From Anaerolineaceae bacterium (GTDB lineage: Bacteria > Chloroflexota > Anaerolineae > Anaerolineales > Anaerolineaceae), in contig JAENZD010000003.1 of the NCBI GenBank assembly GCA_016841445.1, positions 95,212-159,211 of the forward strand: DNA of 64,000 bases. Reading direction: 5' to 3'. The notes under the pieces were generated by a model. It saw nothing but the letters and a program-made list of their open reading frames with translations. It was not told where the DNA came from and did no database searches. The translations under genes were made by a program, and so were the position numbers. Positions 6,404 through 15,876 of the stretch are shown here, piece by piece (position 1 is the first letter of the stretch; the number at the start of each line of letters is the position of its first letter).

Positions 6404-9400
6404 CTAATATGCTGTAGGATAAATCGACTTACCTGCCCCATAATATGAATCATACACATGCTGATAAACAAGTTCACACTTAGCCTGATACAAATTCCTA
6501 TCATAAACCTCAGGGAGCTCATCTAACTTTTGCTGTATCTTCAATTCAACAGCTGCCCTGGTTTGTTGATGCTTTCGCCAATCCAAGACCAGTCTTTCAG
6601 TCTTGAGTGTTCCTAATAATTCCTTGGCTACGGCCTTGACCTGCTTTCGCTCATCCCGTGTCAACTTTACATTTGGCCTTGTCAAAATATCAAATAATGC
6701 TAATTCTTCTTCAGTAAGGTTTTCAGCAATCCCACGCTGTTCCTCTTCGCTTAAGTTTTGGGCAAAGGACAATAATTTTGTGTAAAACTCCTCAACACTC
6801 GAAGCACCGGAATTGTAATCATCAACCAGTTTCTTGAATTTCTCATAATAGTCTATTCTGCTTTTATTCAACCTGACCATTTGAATCAATTTTTGGTTCA
6901 AAGTTCCGCGCAATTTCTCAGCTTCAATATTCTTTCTTTTCCGTTTAAATTGCCTTTTCAATGCTTCAAAATCGATTTGACTCAGGTCTAAATAACGTTC
7001 TTCAGGAAGACCATCTTCGATAACATATCCAGCTTTATCAGGAACAATCGATTTATCCAAAAGTTTCCCAACAGCATCCATCACACTTGAAATATCAACG
7101 GAAGGCATAAGTGATTGGATTCTTTCTTTAATAACCACGATAGCTTTTCGGTCCTGACCAAATTGGTTTGCAGCTTTGTCAGGAAGGATGGCCTTGAATA
7201 ACCTATCCACCTGGTTTGCTAAAGTGATATAATCCCTTTTGGTTTTGTCATTGACTAAAATTGCATTAACCGCATCACTTAATTTGTTGACTTTCTCAAA
7301 TCCCTCTGCTTTCTGGATAGTATCTAAATCAACATCCAGCTCTTTCAGGAAATCTTTAACATCTGCAATTAATTCATCCAATGTATCAATAAGTTCTTGT
7401 TTGGTTGCAACAGGCATATCCCCTTCTTTAATGCCGCCGCCCGAACCTGTGCCATATATTGCTAAGGCGCGCTGTAAATCTCTGAAGACGCCAATATAAT
7501 CCACAATTAAACCATTAACCTTTTCGCCCCATACGCGATTAGCTCGAGCAATGGTTTGCATCAAGGTATGGTTGCGCATGGGCTTATCCAGATAAATGGT
7601 GGAACATGAAGGTACATCAAAGCCCGTCATCCACATGGCGCACACAAAGACGATTCTGAATGGGTCTTCTGGGTCCTTGAATTTGGTATCCAAATCTTCT
7701 TTCACCATCCGCTCTCGATGAGGGTGTATATCCAAACCCATTTCTTCCATATCAGCGATTTCATTCTGCCCTTGAGAGATAACCACTGCCATATCGGTTT
7801 CTTGCATATAGCGAATCTTTTCTTCAATATCAGGACGTTCATTCTCGTCACAAGCTGGTAATTCTGCCTGCAAAATGCTTAAATTGAAGTTCCAGTATTT
7901 CTTCACTTTTTTATACATCTTCAATGCTGTTGCTTTATCAATGGAAACAACCATCGCTTTTCCCAAAAAACCACGCTGCATGAAGTGATTAACGATATCT
8001 TCGGCAATCTTTTCCAAACGTTCTTCTCTTGTGATGAGATGATATTCTCTTGAAAATTCCCGCGCTAATTTTTGTTCCTGGCGCTCATCAATCTCAGCCT
8101 CTTCCAGTAATCGCTCCATATCCCTATTGAGGTTTTCGTTGGTCAGTTGCAATTGCGGAATGCGGTTCTCATAATACAGCGGGACAGTCGCATCATCTTC
8201 AACGGATTGGGCAAAGTTATAGATACTGACATAATCGCCAAATACTTGCTTGGTGCGCGGTTCACCGGCTATTAAGGGTGTTCCTGTAAAGGCTAAAAAG
8301 GCTGCATTAGGCAGCGCGTTTCTCATATTGAGTGCCAGTACATCATATTGTGAGCGGTGGGCTTCATCGGTGAGAACGATGATGTTATCTCTTTCTGATA
8401 ATGTGGGATAAGTCTCACCTGTTTCAGTGTGAAATTTATGAATCAACGTGAAGACATACCGATGGTCTTCCCGCAATAATTGTTTGAGATGTTCACCACT
8501 TTGCGCACGTACACGGTCTTCAGGTTCTGTAACCGCATTAACCCCAGCGAAGTTCTTATAGATTTGGTCATCTAAATCACGCCTATCCGTCACCACTACA
8601 AAGGTCCAGTTGCCATACATTTTACGCAAAACCTTTTGAGCAAAGAAAATCATGGAATAGGATTTACCGCTCCCCTGAGTGTGCCAGAACACGCCTAATT
8701 TCCCCTGATTTTCCCGAATATTTTGAATGGATTCGTAGGCGTTATTGACTCCCAAATATTGATGATATTTCGAAACAAGCTTTATCAGACCGCCACCTGT
8801 TTCTGCAAAGAGAATGAAGTTTTCAAGGATATCCAATAATCGCTCTGGTTGACAGGTTCCCCGTATGACGGTTTCCAAAGAAACAACCCCCTCTTCTCCT
8901 TCGGTATTAATTTTCTTCCACTCGCTGAAATGTTCCCAAGGAGAAGTAAATGTCCCAACTTTTCCTTCACTACCGTTAGAGAGAATAATAAAGCCTGTGT
9001 ACCAAAAGAGATGAGGTATAGTGTCCTTATAATCTCGCAGATTATGTGTATATGCATTTTCCAGGCGAACATGGGATGCCTTTAGTTCTATAAAGACCAG
9101 CGGAATGCCGTTTACAAAGCCAATCAAATCTGGTCGGCGTTTGTAAAAATCGCCTGAGACCCAAAATTGAGAAGCCAGGAAAAAGTCATTGTTCTCTGGA
9201 TGTTTCCAATCGATGAGATAAACAGTGTCAAAGATATCTTCACCTTTTTCGTTGCGATAGGAGACTTTCACGCCTTCCTTCATCAATTGATAGACTTCAC
9301 GATTGGCATGGGCAGGACTCATCAATGAGCGGTCCCTTTTTAGTTCATCAATAGCTTGTTGTAGTGCTCCTTGGGGAAGTTTAGGATTTAGTCTTCTTAA

Positions 9401-9565
9401 TACAGGAATCAAACGATGGACAAGGATAACCTCCTGGCTTGTTTCTCTTCCAAGTGTGCCTAAAGGACCAAAGGTCTCCTCATAACAGTTGGCAGTCTGC
9501 CAGCTTAATGAGGAGAATAAGGCGATGGTGGGTTGCTCAATGAGAAAGTCTTCTGAAAAGTCCAT
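6404..9565 (-). CDS. hsdR: Type I restriction enzyme, R subunit
   Basis: HsdR is the motor and nuclease of type I restriction complexes: it translocates DNA using ATP and cuts far from the recognition site. The 1053 residues are full length. The PD-(D/E)XK nuclease is seen as D146 followed by the E160-x-K162 strand in VFIELKAS. The helicase has GSGKS (298-302), DEAH (400-403) and the motif III strand AFTGTP. A helical C-terminal region for binding the methylase follows. The start lies 5 bp behind the hsdS stop, giving the order hsdM-hsdS-hsdR. No frameshift or missing key residue is seen, so the subunit should be active. Confidence 0.96.
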   Translation of the reverse strand: MDFSEDFLIEQPTIALFSSLSWQTANCYEETFGPLGTLGRETSQEVILVHRLIPVLRRLNPKLPQGALQQAIDELKRDRSLMSPAHANREVYQLMKEGVKVSYRNEKGEDIFDTVYLIDWKHPENNDFFLASQFWVSGDFYKRRPDLIGFVNGIPLVFIELKASHVRLENAYTHNLRDYKDTIPHLFWYTGFIILSNGSEGKVGTFTSPWEHFSEWKKINTEGEEGVVSLETVIRGTCQPERLLDILENFILFAETGGGLIKLVSKYHQYLGVNNAYESIQNIRENQGKLGVFWHTQGSGKSYSMIFFAQKVLRKMYGNWTFVVVTDRRDLDDQIYKNFAGVNAVTEPEDRVRAQSGEHLKQLLREDHRYVFTLIHKFHTETGETYPTLSERDNIIVLTDEAHRSQYDVLALNMRNALPNAAFLAFTGTPLIAGEPRTKQVFGDYVSIYNFAQSVEDDATVPLYYENRIPQLQLTNENLNRDMERLLEEAEIDERQEQKLAREFSREYHLITREERLEKIAEDIVNHFMQRGFLGKAMVVSIDKATALKMYKKVKKYWNFNLSILQAELPACDENERPDIEEKIRYMQETDMAVVISQGQNEIADMEEMGLDIHPHRERMVKEDLDTKFKDPEDPFRIVFVCAMWMTGFDVPSCSTIYLDKPMRNHTLMQTIARANRVWGEKVNGLIVDYIGVFRDLQRALAIYGTGSGGGIKEGDMPVATKQELIDTLDELIADVKDFLKELDVDLDTIQKAEGFEKVNKLSDAVNAILVNDKTKRDYITLANQVDRLFKAILPDKAANQFGQDRKAIVVIKERIQSLMPSVDISSVMDAVGKLLDKSIVPDKAGYVIEDGLPEERYLDLSQIDFEALKRQFKRKRKNIEAEKLRGTLNQKLIQMVRLNKSRIDYYEKFKKLVDDYNSGASSVEEFYTKLLSFAQNLSEEEQRGIAENLTEEELALFDILTRPNVKLTRDERKQVKAVAKELLGTLKTERLVLDWRKHQQTRAAVELKIQQKLDELPEVYDRNLYQAKCELVYQHVYDSYYGAGKSIYPTAY

Positions 9566-9570
9566 GGTAA

Positions 9571-10827
9571 TTATGCGGTTTCGATATCTAAATCTGACAC
9601 ATCAATTTCACCAGAAATCAGTTTAGGTAATAATAAATCTCGTGTTGTTCGTAAATTATTATTCTGCATTATTAGGTTGTTCATTAGGTCTCGCAAGGAT
9701 GAGATTTGGGCATTATATTCATCCATAATCTTTGTAGAAGGACATAGAATATCAACCCCAACCAAAACACCAGCGGATGCGCTTTTCCTAGTAGTTCCAG
9801 TCGACGCACCAGTAATGTATCCTTGATATTTTTCATCATTTAGAAAATAAAATAGGAAGTAAGGTGAAATCCTGCTTGTTTTAATAATTAGTCTAACTAA
9901 ATATGAGGCAAATATCGCATTAACCTCTTGTTCAATAATACCGACCTTTCCCGGGTCAGCCATCCTGATGATGACAATATCTCCTATTTTTAATTGAAAT
10001 TTATCTATTACATTATCAGGAATTTCACAATATGGAACTGATGACCAATCAATATATGAGGATTTATTTATGTCCATTCCTCTAAGGAATTTTGGCCCGA
10101 TTGGCTCATTTTGAGCAGAAGTAGTATATCCATATTGGGTTTCTACTAATTCACTCAGAGGAAGTACTTCCCATCCCTCGGGTATCTCCCCAAATTCTGT
10201 TCCTGAGTCCACCATCTTCACCTGCTCATACCCGGGGAATCGGTAATGCACAAACCACTCCCGATAAATCAGTTGCGCCATCTCCTCCAAAATTTCGATA
10301 CGGCGTGTGTTGTTTTCAATCAGGTTATCGTAGTTAGAAAGAATACATGCAATCTTTTTTTGTATCTCATATCGAGGAAATGGTATTTCCGTATTTTTAA
10401 GTATATTTGTATTAATATTTTGAATGGCTGCACCATATGCAGCATTATAAAAAAAGTTTTGTAAAAGATGAAGAACATAATAGAGATAATCTTTGTCGAG
10501 ATTTATAAAATTGTCTAAAATTAGCCAACCATCATGCGCACAACCAGGAACACCAAGAAATTGTGTGTATCCTAGTGTTCCACTTGCGGCTACTAGTAAC
10601 GTTCCCGCTGGAAGATAACGACTAAAAGAAGCACCATACTCATTTACATATTGTTTTGTTTTATAAAGATATTTCCCCGATGCAGTCGCATCAGCAATTT
10701 TTACCCATGGAATTTCTCCACCAACAAAATAATCTTGGTTGTTTATTGGTCTAGGTGAAGAACCTCTAAAAACATCACATAGATTTCCTATTTTTTCTGA
10801 TGGATACTTAGATTGTAATGATATCAA
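9571..10827 (-). CDS. hsdS: Type I restriction enzyme, S (specificity) subunit
   Basis: HsdS sets the DNA sequence recognised by the type I complex. The 418 residues show the usual two target-recognition domains (about 1-150 and 215-370), each followed by a conserved helical spacer: QKKIACILSNYDNLIENNTR with RRIEILEEMAQLIYREWFVH in the middle, and a shorter copy ending LRTTRDLLLPKLISGEID. The start is a TTG just behind AGGTGAG. It lies between hsdM (61 bp gap) and hsdR (5 bp gap). The recognition sequence cannot be read from the protein. The domains look intact. Confidence 0.95.
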   Translation of the reverse strand: MISLQSKYPSEKIGNLCDVFRGSSPRPINNQDYFVGGEIPWVKIADATASGKYLYKTKQYVNEYGASFSRYLPAGTLLVAASGTLGYTQFLGVPGCAHDGWLILDNFINLDKDYLYYVLHLLQNFFYNAAYGAAIQNINTNILKNTEIPFPRYEIQKKIACILSNYDNLIENNTRRIEILEEMAQLIYREWFVHYRFPGYEQVKMVDSGTEFGEIPEGWEVLPLSELVETQYGYTTSAQNEPIGPKFLRGMDINKSSYIDWSSVPYCEIPDNVIDKFQLKIGDIVIIRMADPGKVGIIEQEVNAIFASYLVRLIIKTSRISPYFLFYFLNDEKYQGYITGASTGTTRKSASAGVLVGVDILCPSTKIMDEYNAQISSLRDLMNNLIMQNNNLRTTRDLLLPKLISGEIDVSDLDIETA

Positions 10828-10888
10828 TTCTCACCTGTTCTTATGTTATTTTTTCGTAAACCGTTTCCATATAACATAGGTTAGAAAC

Positions 10889-12511
10889 TTATTTATGGAG
10901 TTGTTCTAGGATTGTTCGTATATTTTTGTTAATTTCTTCTTGTAATTTATTTGCTTCAAGATTACTAGTAAGTAGCTTGGTTTGTAAATCATTAACACAT
11001 TCAACGAAATCATCGGTATCTACTTCTGTCATCAATACCCCTATGTATCTTCCAGGGTTAAGACTCCAATTTTGTGATTTTATTTCTTCTATTGTAGCTA
11101 CCTTGCATAATCCGCTAATATCTGAGTATTCACCATTGTTTAATATTGACAGCAGTTGCTTTTCTTGTGTTAATGGCAAGTTTATATCTGATGCTCTTAA
11201 TTCAATATTCTCGGTATCAGTATCGTTTCTGAAAATTTGTACTATTCTTGTTATTAAACCAAGTTGCTGATGCGAAAACTCACGATGTGCTCTGTCTGCT
11301 TGGACAAATATTCTTCTCGCATCAATAAAAAGCACCTTATCCTCCCTGTTTGTTCCTTGCTTTCCTTTATCGAGAAACCATAAAGTACAAGGGAGTGTTA
11401 CTGTGTAGAAGAAATTAGGGCTAATAGAGATTACGACATCAACCGTACCTGACTCGATTATTTTTTTACGAATTTCCATTTCTGAATAGGTAGCATCACT
11501 GGCGCTGTTCGCCATCACAAAACCTGCCCGGCCTCTTTCATTCAGGGCACTGTAAAAAAGCTGTATCCAGATATAGTTGCCGTTATCAGGATTAGGCATC
11601 CCAAAAGGAAAGCGTTTGGTGTCATCCTTTATTCTATCTTTATCAATATTGTTAACATTGAAAGGTGGATTAGCCATGACAAAGTCAAACTTACCCACGC
11701 CATTATGCAGGTCTTCGTAATAGCTGTTCGCTTGCCGAATATCGCCGCTCAAGCCGTGCACCGCTAGGTTCATCTTGCATAGTCGCACAGTCTCTGCAAT
11801 TCGCTCCTGCCCATAAATGCTGATGTTTTCCAATGGCAACCCATTCTCATCACGCAGGTTTTTATGATGTTTTACAAAATTACCTGATTGCACAAACATA
11901 CCCCCCGACCCGCAAGCCGGGTCATAAATCCGTCCATGAAATGGTTCAATTATTTCTACGATAAGTTTAACAATTGATGTAGGTGTGTAAAATTCTCCTC
12001 CTAGTTGACCCTCCACCATCGCAAAGTTACCAAGAAAATATTCATAAATCTTTCCAAACGCATCCCCTTCAATATTCATTGGAACACTATTAAAGTTCTT
12101 CAAGAGATTAAAGAGAACCTGGTTTTCCAAACGGTTGTATGTCTTTGGTAATACATCCTTAAGGTCCTCATTCTCTCGTTCAACGGCACGCATAGCATCA
12201 TTGATTTCTTTACCGATATTTGCTTCTTCGGGTAAATTCATCAATGTTTGCCATCGAGCTTCTTCCGGCACATACATCACACCTCTTGCCTGGTAATCCA
12301 GTTTAGTGATACTTTGTCGTCTGGATGAAGTTGCTTGTTGACTCTGCTTCAATTCTTTTTCAGCCTTACCAAACTTGTAATCTGCATAACGCAGGAAAAT
12401 CAATCCTAGCACAGGTGTTGAATATTCCGATGAGCGCATTTTAGAGTTGGCACGTAATTCATCCGCTGCACTCCAAAGTTGTTTTTCGATGCCGTTAATT
12501 CCGTTTGTCAT
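10889..12511 (-). CDS. hsdM: Type I restriction enzyme, M (methylase) subunit
   Basis: HsdM is an N6-adenine DNA methyltransferase that, with HsdS, protects host sites. It has an N-terminal helical HsdM_N domain (about 7-150), the SAM-binding motif DPACGSGG at 197-204 and the catalytic NPPF at 281-284. Its 540 residues are normal for the family. It is the first gene of the restriction operon and is read leftward from the 154-bp divergent spacer it shares with the gene at 12666. That spacer holds the likely promoters for both directions. Confidence 0.96.
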   Translation of the reverse strand: MTNGINGIEKQLWSAADELRANSKMRSSEYSTPVLGLIFLRYADYKFGKAEKELKQSQQATSSRRQSITKLDYQARGVMYVPEEARWQTLMNLPEEANIGKEINDAMRAVERENEDLKDVLPKTYNRLENQVLFNLLKNFNSVPMNIEGDAFGKIYEYFLGNFAMVEGQLGGEFYTPTSIVKLIVEIIEPFHGRIYDPACGSGGMFVQSGNFVKHHKNLRDENGLPLENISIYGQERIAETVRLCKMNLAVHGLSGDIRQANSYYEDLHNGVGKFDFVMANPPFNVNNIDKDRIKDDTKRFPFGMPNPDNGNYIWIQLFYSALNERGRAGFVMANSASDATYSEMEIRKKIIESGTVDVVISISPNFFYTVTLPCTLWFLDKGKQGTNREDKVLFIDARRIFVQADRAHREFSHQQLGLITRIVQIFRNDTDTENIELRASDINLPLTQEKQLLSILNNGEYSDISGLCKVATIEEIKSQNWSLNPGRYIGVLMTEVDTDDFVECVNDLQTKLLTSNLEANKLQEEINKNIRTILEQLHK

Positions 12512-12665
12512 ATGCTACCTTTATATAGAATCTGAATCGTTAAAAATTTGGAGAATGTACCGCCAAACTTTCCCCATTCATAATTGATTATAATATTTAC
12601 TAGTATAAACCATAATTAAAATTTGAGTTTGTGGCAAATATACTACTATAGGAGAGGAGAAAAAT

Positions 12666-13340
12666 ATGGGAGCATCCGTTATCATAGCGGCTATTTCTGT
12701 TACCATTGCAGCTGCTAGCTTTGTTTGGGGAGTAATTTCGTGGAAAAAAGAATTTATTGGTAAACGAGAAATCGAATTGGCAGAGAAAGTATTGGCATTA
12801 TTTTATCATGCCCGTGATGTTATCGATTCTATTAGGAGCCCTTTTTCACATTCAGAGGAAGGGAAAACACGAAAACAACTAGCGAACGAGACAGAAGAAG
12901 AAACAAGATATCTTAACCAAGCATATGTTGCTTTTGAACGTTACCATAAAAATGAAGATTTATTCGCTGAATTGTATTCAGTAAAATATCGATATATGGC
13001 AATGTTCGGTCCAAACCATGTAGAGCCATTTAATGATATCAATTTTGTTGTGAGAGATATTCTATCTGCTTCACAAGTGCTTTCCAGTTATTACCTAAAT
13101 CAGTATTCACCAATAAAGAAAGATGCGAAAGAACAAAAAGAACTCCTTGACAGGATAAGAGAAAATCAGAAGATTGTATGGTATATGGGAGATGAATATG
13201 ATGAAATTGGTCCACGGGTAAGAAAAATAATTACCCAAGTAGAAAAATTTACTGAAAAGGCTGTGAAAAGGCAACCAAATTTTTTATTCATCTGTTTGGT
13301 AAATTTAGAAATGATAAATAATTCAAACCTGTTCCCATAA
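12666..13340 (+). CDS. Membrane-anchored protein of unknown function in the defence island
   Basis: This is a 224-residue protein with one N-terminal membrane helix (residues 4-26) followed by a charged, largely helical domain expected in the cytoplasm. There are no enzymatic motifs. The domain is rich in Glu, Lys and Tyr, and residues 140-200 could form a coiled coil. The start follows GGAGAGGAG. It is read divergently from hsdM and lies 58 bp before the Mrr-like nuclease. The base composition is A+T rich. Single-helix proteins of this type occur near defence genes, but the function is unknown and the link is positional only. Confidence 0.6.
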   Translation: MGASVIIAAISVTIAAASFVWGVISWKKEFIGKREIELAEKVLALFYHARDVIDSIRSPFSHSEEGKTRKQLANETEEETRYLNQAYVAFERYHKNEDLFAELYSVKYRYMAMFGPNHVEPFNDINFVVRDILSASQVLSSYYLNQYSPIKKDAKEQKELLDRIRENQKIVWYMGDEYDEIGPRVRKIITQVEKFTEKAVKRQPNFLFICLVNLEMINNSNLFP

Positions 13341-13398
13341 TAAATTAGATATAATGTGTAGGTTGATAAAGTAATTTCTCAAAGGGAAGGATAAGTAT

Positions 13399-14409
13399 AT
13401 GCATTTCAAGGATGCAGCATATGTCATTTTGAAAGAAGTGGGTGTCCCATTACATTACCGTGAAATTACGGTGAGAGCTCTCAGCAAAGGGATTCTGGAT
13501 TCGACGGGTCAAACCCCCAATGCATCAATGGGGGCTATGCTCTATACGGATACACTGAAAGAAAACTCTCGCTTCCGCAGAGGTGACCAAAAAGGCACAT
13601 TCGCCCTTCGAACTGAAAAGCCAAGCGACATACAAAAACAAATAAATGCTATAAGTGACCAGGTTAAAAAGACTCTGCTGAAGAGACTACACCAAATGGA
13701 CCCAGAAAAATTCGAAAGTCTAGTCAAACTACTCTTAGATGAAATGGGCTTGGAAGAAACTTCTGTAACCGACTACAGTGGAGATAAAGGTGTTGATGTA
13801 AGAGGTATCCTCAATGCAGACAACCTCTCAAAAATCAACATTGCTGTTCAAGCAAAACGCTGGAAAAACAATGTTGGTTCAAAGACAGTTAGGGAATTAC
13901 GTGGTTCTCTGAAAGTCAATGAACACGGAATTGTCATCACACCAAGTGATTTTACGCCATCAGCGAAAACCGAAGCAGAAGAAGCAGGAAAAACACCAAT
14001 TAGTTTGATTAATGGCAATGAATTGATAGATTTATTGATTGAAAACAGTGTTGGCGTAGCTGTTGAGGAATATACCGTTCCTGTAATAGATGATGAGTTT
14101 TGGAGTGAAATTCTGGGAGAAGATATTCAATCTTCGGACGCCCAACCACAAAAACCAGCTAAGAAAATCATTCAGAAGCCTTTACCAAAACTTCCCTTAT
14201 CGATTAAAGGGAAATATAAGGGTGATGTCTATCATGCTGAATTAATCGATATTAGTGGTAAGGTTCGTTATAATGGGAAGATTTATGCGACACCCTCTAC
14301 GGCTGCCAAAGTCATCACAACTGGCTGGAAGTCAGTCAACGGATGGGATTTCTGGCATTTTACTTCCGAAGATACAGGAGAATTACTCAAAATTGGGGCA
14401 TTGAAATAA
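13399..14409 (+). CDS. HARE-HTH / Mrr-type nuclease / RAMA protein (type IV-like restriction)
   Basis: Three domains can be seen in 336 residues. Residues 1-72 form a HARE-type winged helix (FKDAAYVILKEVGVPLHYREI). Residues 95-225 form an Mrr-like PD-(D/E)XK nuclease with the core GDKGVDVRG (D133) and the catalytic strand VQAKRW (Q151, K153). Residues 265-336 fit a RAMA-type domain with the signature YATPSTAAK and NGWDFW. HARE and RAMA domains are thought to read modified DNA, so the protein probably cuts DNA carrying foreign methylation. It stands as a single gene beside a type I system, a common pairing in defence islands. All catalytic positions are present. Confidence 0.85.
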   Translation: MHFKDAAYVILKEVGVPLHYREITVRALSKGILDSTGQTPNASMGAMLYTDTLKENSRFRRGDQKGTFALRTEKPSDIQKQINAISDQVKKTLLKRLHQMDPEKFESLVKLLLDEMGLEETSVTDYSGDKGVDVRGILNADNLSKINIAVQAKRWKNNVGSKTVRELRGSLKVNEHGIVITPSDFTPSAKTEAEEAGKTPISLINGNELIDLLIENSVGVAVEEYTVPVIDDEFWSEILGEDIQSSDAQPQKPAKKIIQKPLPKLPLSIKGKYKGDVYHAELIDISGKVRYNGKIYATPSTAAKVITTGWKSVNGWDFWHFTSEDTGELLKIGALK

Positions 14410-14472
14410 CAAGCATTACTCTGGTGAACATATTGTTTTAATTCAAAAGATATCCGAACAATGTAAGGAATA

Positions 14473-14739
14473 ATGATGGCTAAACAGAAAATCACACGTG
14501 GGATTGCAAGTCAATTCTTTGTGGCTGGTGAACTATGCCGTAGAGGATATGCTGCAGTTGTGACTTTGGGAAATACGCCTAATACCGATATTCATTGTTG
14601 CGATTTGGAAGGAACTAGATTTTTGCATAATCAAGTAAATACTTTTATTCTTGGAATCCGAACTTGTAGTGTTGGATTGAAGGCAGAGAAATCATTTGGA
14701 GACAATTTCTTCAATTATTATTCTTCTTATTTTTTTTAG
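14473..14739 (+). pseudogene. Truncated PD-(D/E)XK-like protein remnant
   Basis: The 88 codons resemble the front half of a small nuclease-fold family: RGIASQFFVAGELCRRGY, GNTPNTDI, then the strand normally written QVKT, then RTCSVGLKAEKSFGDNFF. The family identification is from memory. Here the expected lysine is Asn (QVNT) and the protein stops just after FGDNFF. The last residues are read from the reversed poly-Lys/Asn tail of the gene on the other strand, which shows that the natural 3-prime part is gone. It is probably a decayed gene cut by a deletion or insertion at about 14710. The start may be ATG 14473 or 14476. Confidence 0.6.
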
Positions 14740-15253
14740 ATTCCCCTTTCGTTTTTCCCTCATCTTGATTTGATAAAATTATCTGATGAAGAATTTCACT
14801 TCCAACAATCAACGCAACAGGGGCTATCCAAGAAATTATCTTCTCTTTGTCTAATAAAAGGTAAACAAGATTAACGCCCACAAATGCATATCCCAGCGAA
14901 AGACCACTACCTATAAGGAATGTATTGTAAAAGACTCGCCCGATATCTCTTTTTTCCTCATCGTTATCTGTCGTACCGGTTTCCCACCTTGCCCACTTAC
15001 CAGCAACTTTTAAGGCAAGCCAGACTGCTATAAACTCTGTAAAACCAGAATAAATTGCAAAGAAATATAATACTCTCTCAATATGACCTACGATTTCTGC
15101 AGTGTAAGCGAAAGGCCTAGATGATTCTTCTTCATCTTGTATATGTTTCCAGAGAATATTTACAATTTTACTCGTCCAATGGTGTCCAGCAATAAGTGTA
15201 TATGCAAGTCCCAAGAAGATTTTTGACATTTCAATTAAATTATCCCAACTCAT
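14711..15253 (-). CDS. Unknown multi-pass membrane protein
   Basis: This is a 180-residue protein with three clear membrane helices (about residues 56-82, 107-134 and 139-160), a possible fourth near the N-terminus (11-22), and a soluble Lys/Asn-rich tail. No family is recognised. It converges on and overlaps the nuclease remnant by 29 bp. It is strongly A+T rich, like the rest of the island. It could be the effector part of a lost defence system, or simply a passenger; nothing in the sequence decides this. Confidence 0.55.
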   Translation of the reverse strand: MSWDNLIEMSKIFLGLAYTLIAGHHWTSKIVNILWKHIQDEEESSRPFAYTAEIVGHIERVLYFFAIYSGFTEFIAVWLALKVAGKWARWETGTTDNDEEKRDIGRVFYNTFLIGSGLSLGYAFVGVNLVYLLLDKEKIISWIAPVALIVGSEILHQIILSNQDEGKTKGESKKNKKNNN

Positions 15254-15636
15254 ATCTATTGCTCCTTATTTATTTTTTTTCTATTTTTATTAATAATATA
15301 TTTGATTATTATAATTTATTCCTAGTCAACACTATTAAGAATAAATTCGAAATACATCCTTATTTGAATCTATGAAGTACCATTTTAGAAGTGGCTCGGT
15401 CGGTGCTTGAACACCAAACCAAGCCTCCAAACCACTGAAAAGAGCAGCGGTCTATTTCCTACGTTGATTTTCGACGAATTATCTTAAGGGGAATCCTGGA
15501 AAAGCTTAACATTTCTTTAATAACACACTATAATTTATCAACTTGTAACACAGAGGACTTTTAAAAATCAACCCAAATAATGCCGAGTGGTTCTTAATAT
15601 CTACGGAAAAATGTGCTAAAATAAGTCCTATCATTC
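15254..15636. other. A+T-rich gene-free spacer before tRNA-Gln
   Basis: These 383 bp hold no open frame that I would call a gene. A TAAAAT hexamer at 15617-15622 is a plausible -10 box for the tRNA, with only a weak TTCTTA-like -35. Around 15393-15437 an imperfect dyad (AGTGG/CCACT with an inner GGTG/CACC) is visible. The stretch marks the change from the A+T-rich island to the chromosomal genes. Confidence 0.5.
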
Positions 15637-15710
15637 TGGGGCATGGTGCAATGGCAGCACAGCGGACTTTGAATCCGTTGATCCAGGTTCGAATCCTGGT
15701 GCCCCGGCCA
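15637..15710 (+). tRNA. tRNA-Gln (anticodon UUG)
   Basis: A full cloverleaf can be folded. The acceptor stem TGGGGCA pairs with TGCCCCG, with a U-G first pair as is usual for the weak 1-72 pair of tRNA-Gln. The anticodon stem GCGGA/TCCGT carries the loop CTTTGAA, so the anticodon is TTG. The T arm is CCAGG-TTCGAAT-CCTGG. The discriminator G and an encoded CCA complete the gene. It lies between the accessory island and glmU. I see no duplicated 3-prime tRNA fragment in the window that would mark an integration site. Confidence 0.95.
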
Positions 15711-15761
15711 GAATAAAGAAGGCATTGAGTACCAAAGAAGATAGTATCCCTGATAGATGTT

Positions 15762-15808
15762 TCACGAGTAAGGACATAGCATATTCGCTGTGCCCATCTC
15801 GTGATTTT
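15762..15808 (+). terminator. Terminator after tRNA-Gln
   Basis: TCACGAG at 15762-15768 pairs with CTCGTGA at 15798-15804, and the inner arms GGACATAGC and GCTGTGCCC pair with one mismatch and one G-U pair. TTTTG follows. It most likely ends the tRNA transcript. The glmU start is about 70 nt further on. Confidence 0.7.
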
Positions 15809-15876
15809 GTATTTAATTGGATAAGAATTCAGCTTAAAATTAAGGAAGCTATACAAAAGTCTAAGGAAGTTGATTT

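Noticed and set aside
15637-15710. tRNA-Gln as a proven integration site
   Set aside because: No integrase, no duplicated 3-prime tRNA end, and the island lies upstream of the tRNA 5-prime end.
15506-15856. 116-residue frame on the minus strand
   Set aside because: It reads straight through the tRNA-Gln gene on the opposite strand and has no ribosome site.
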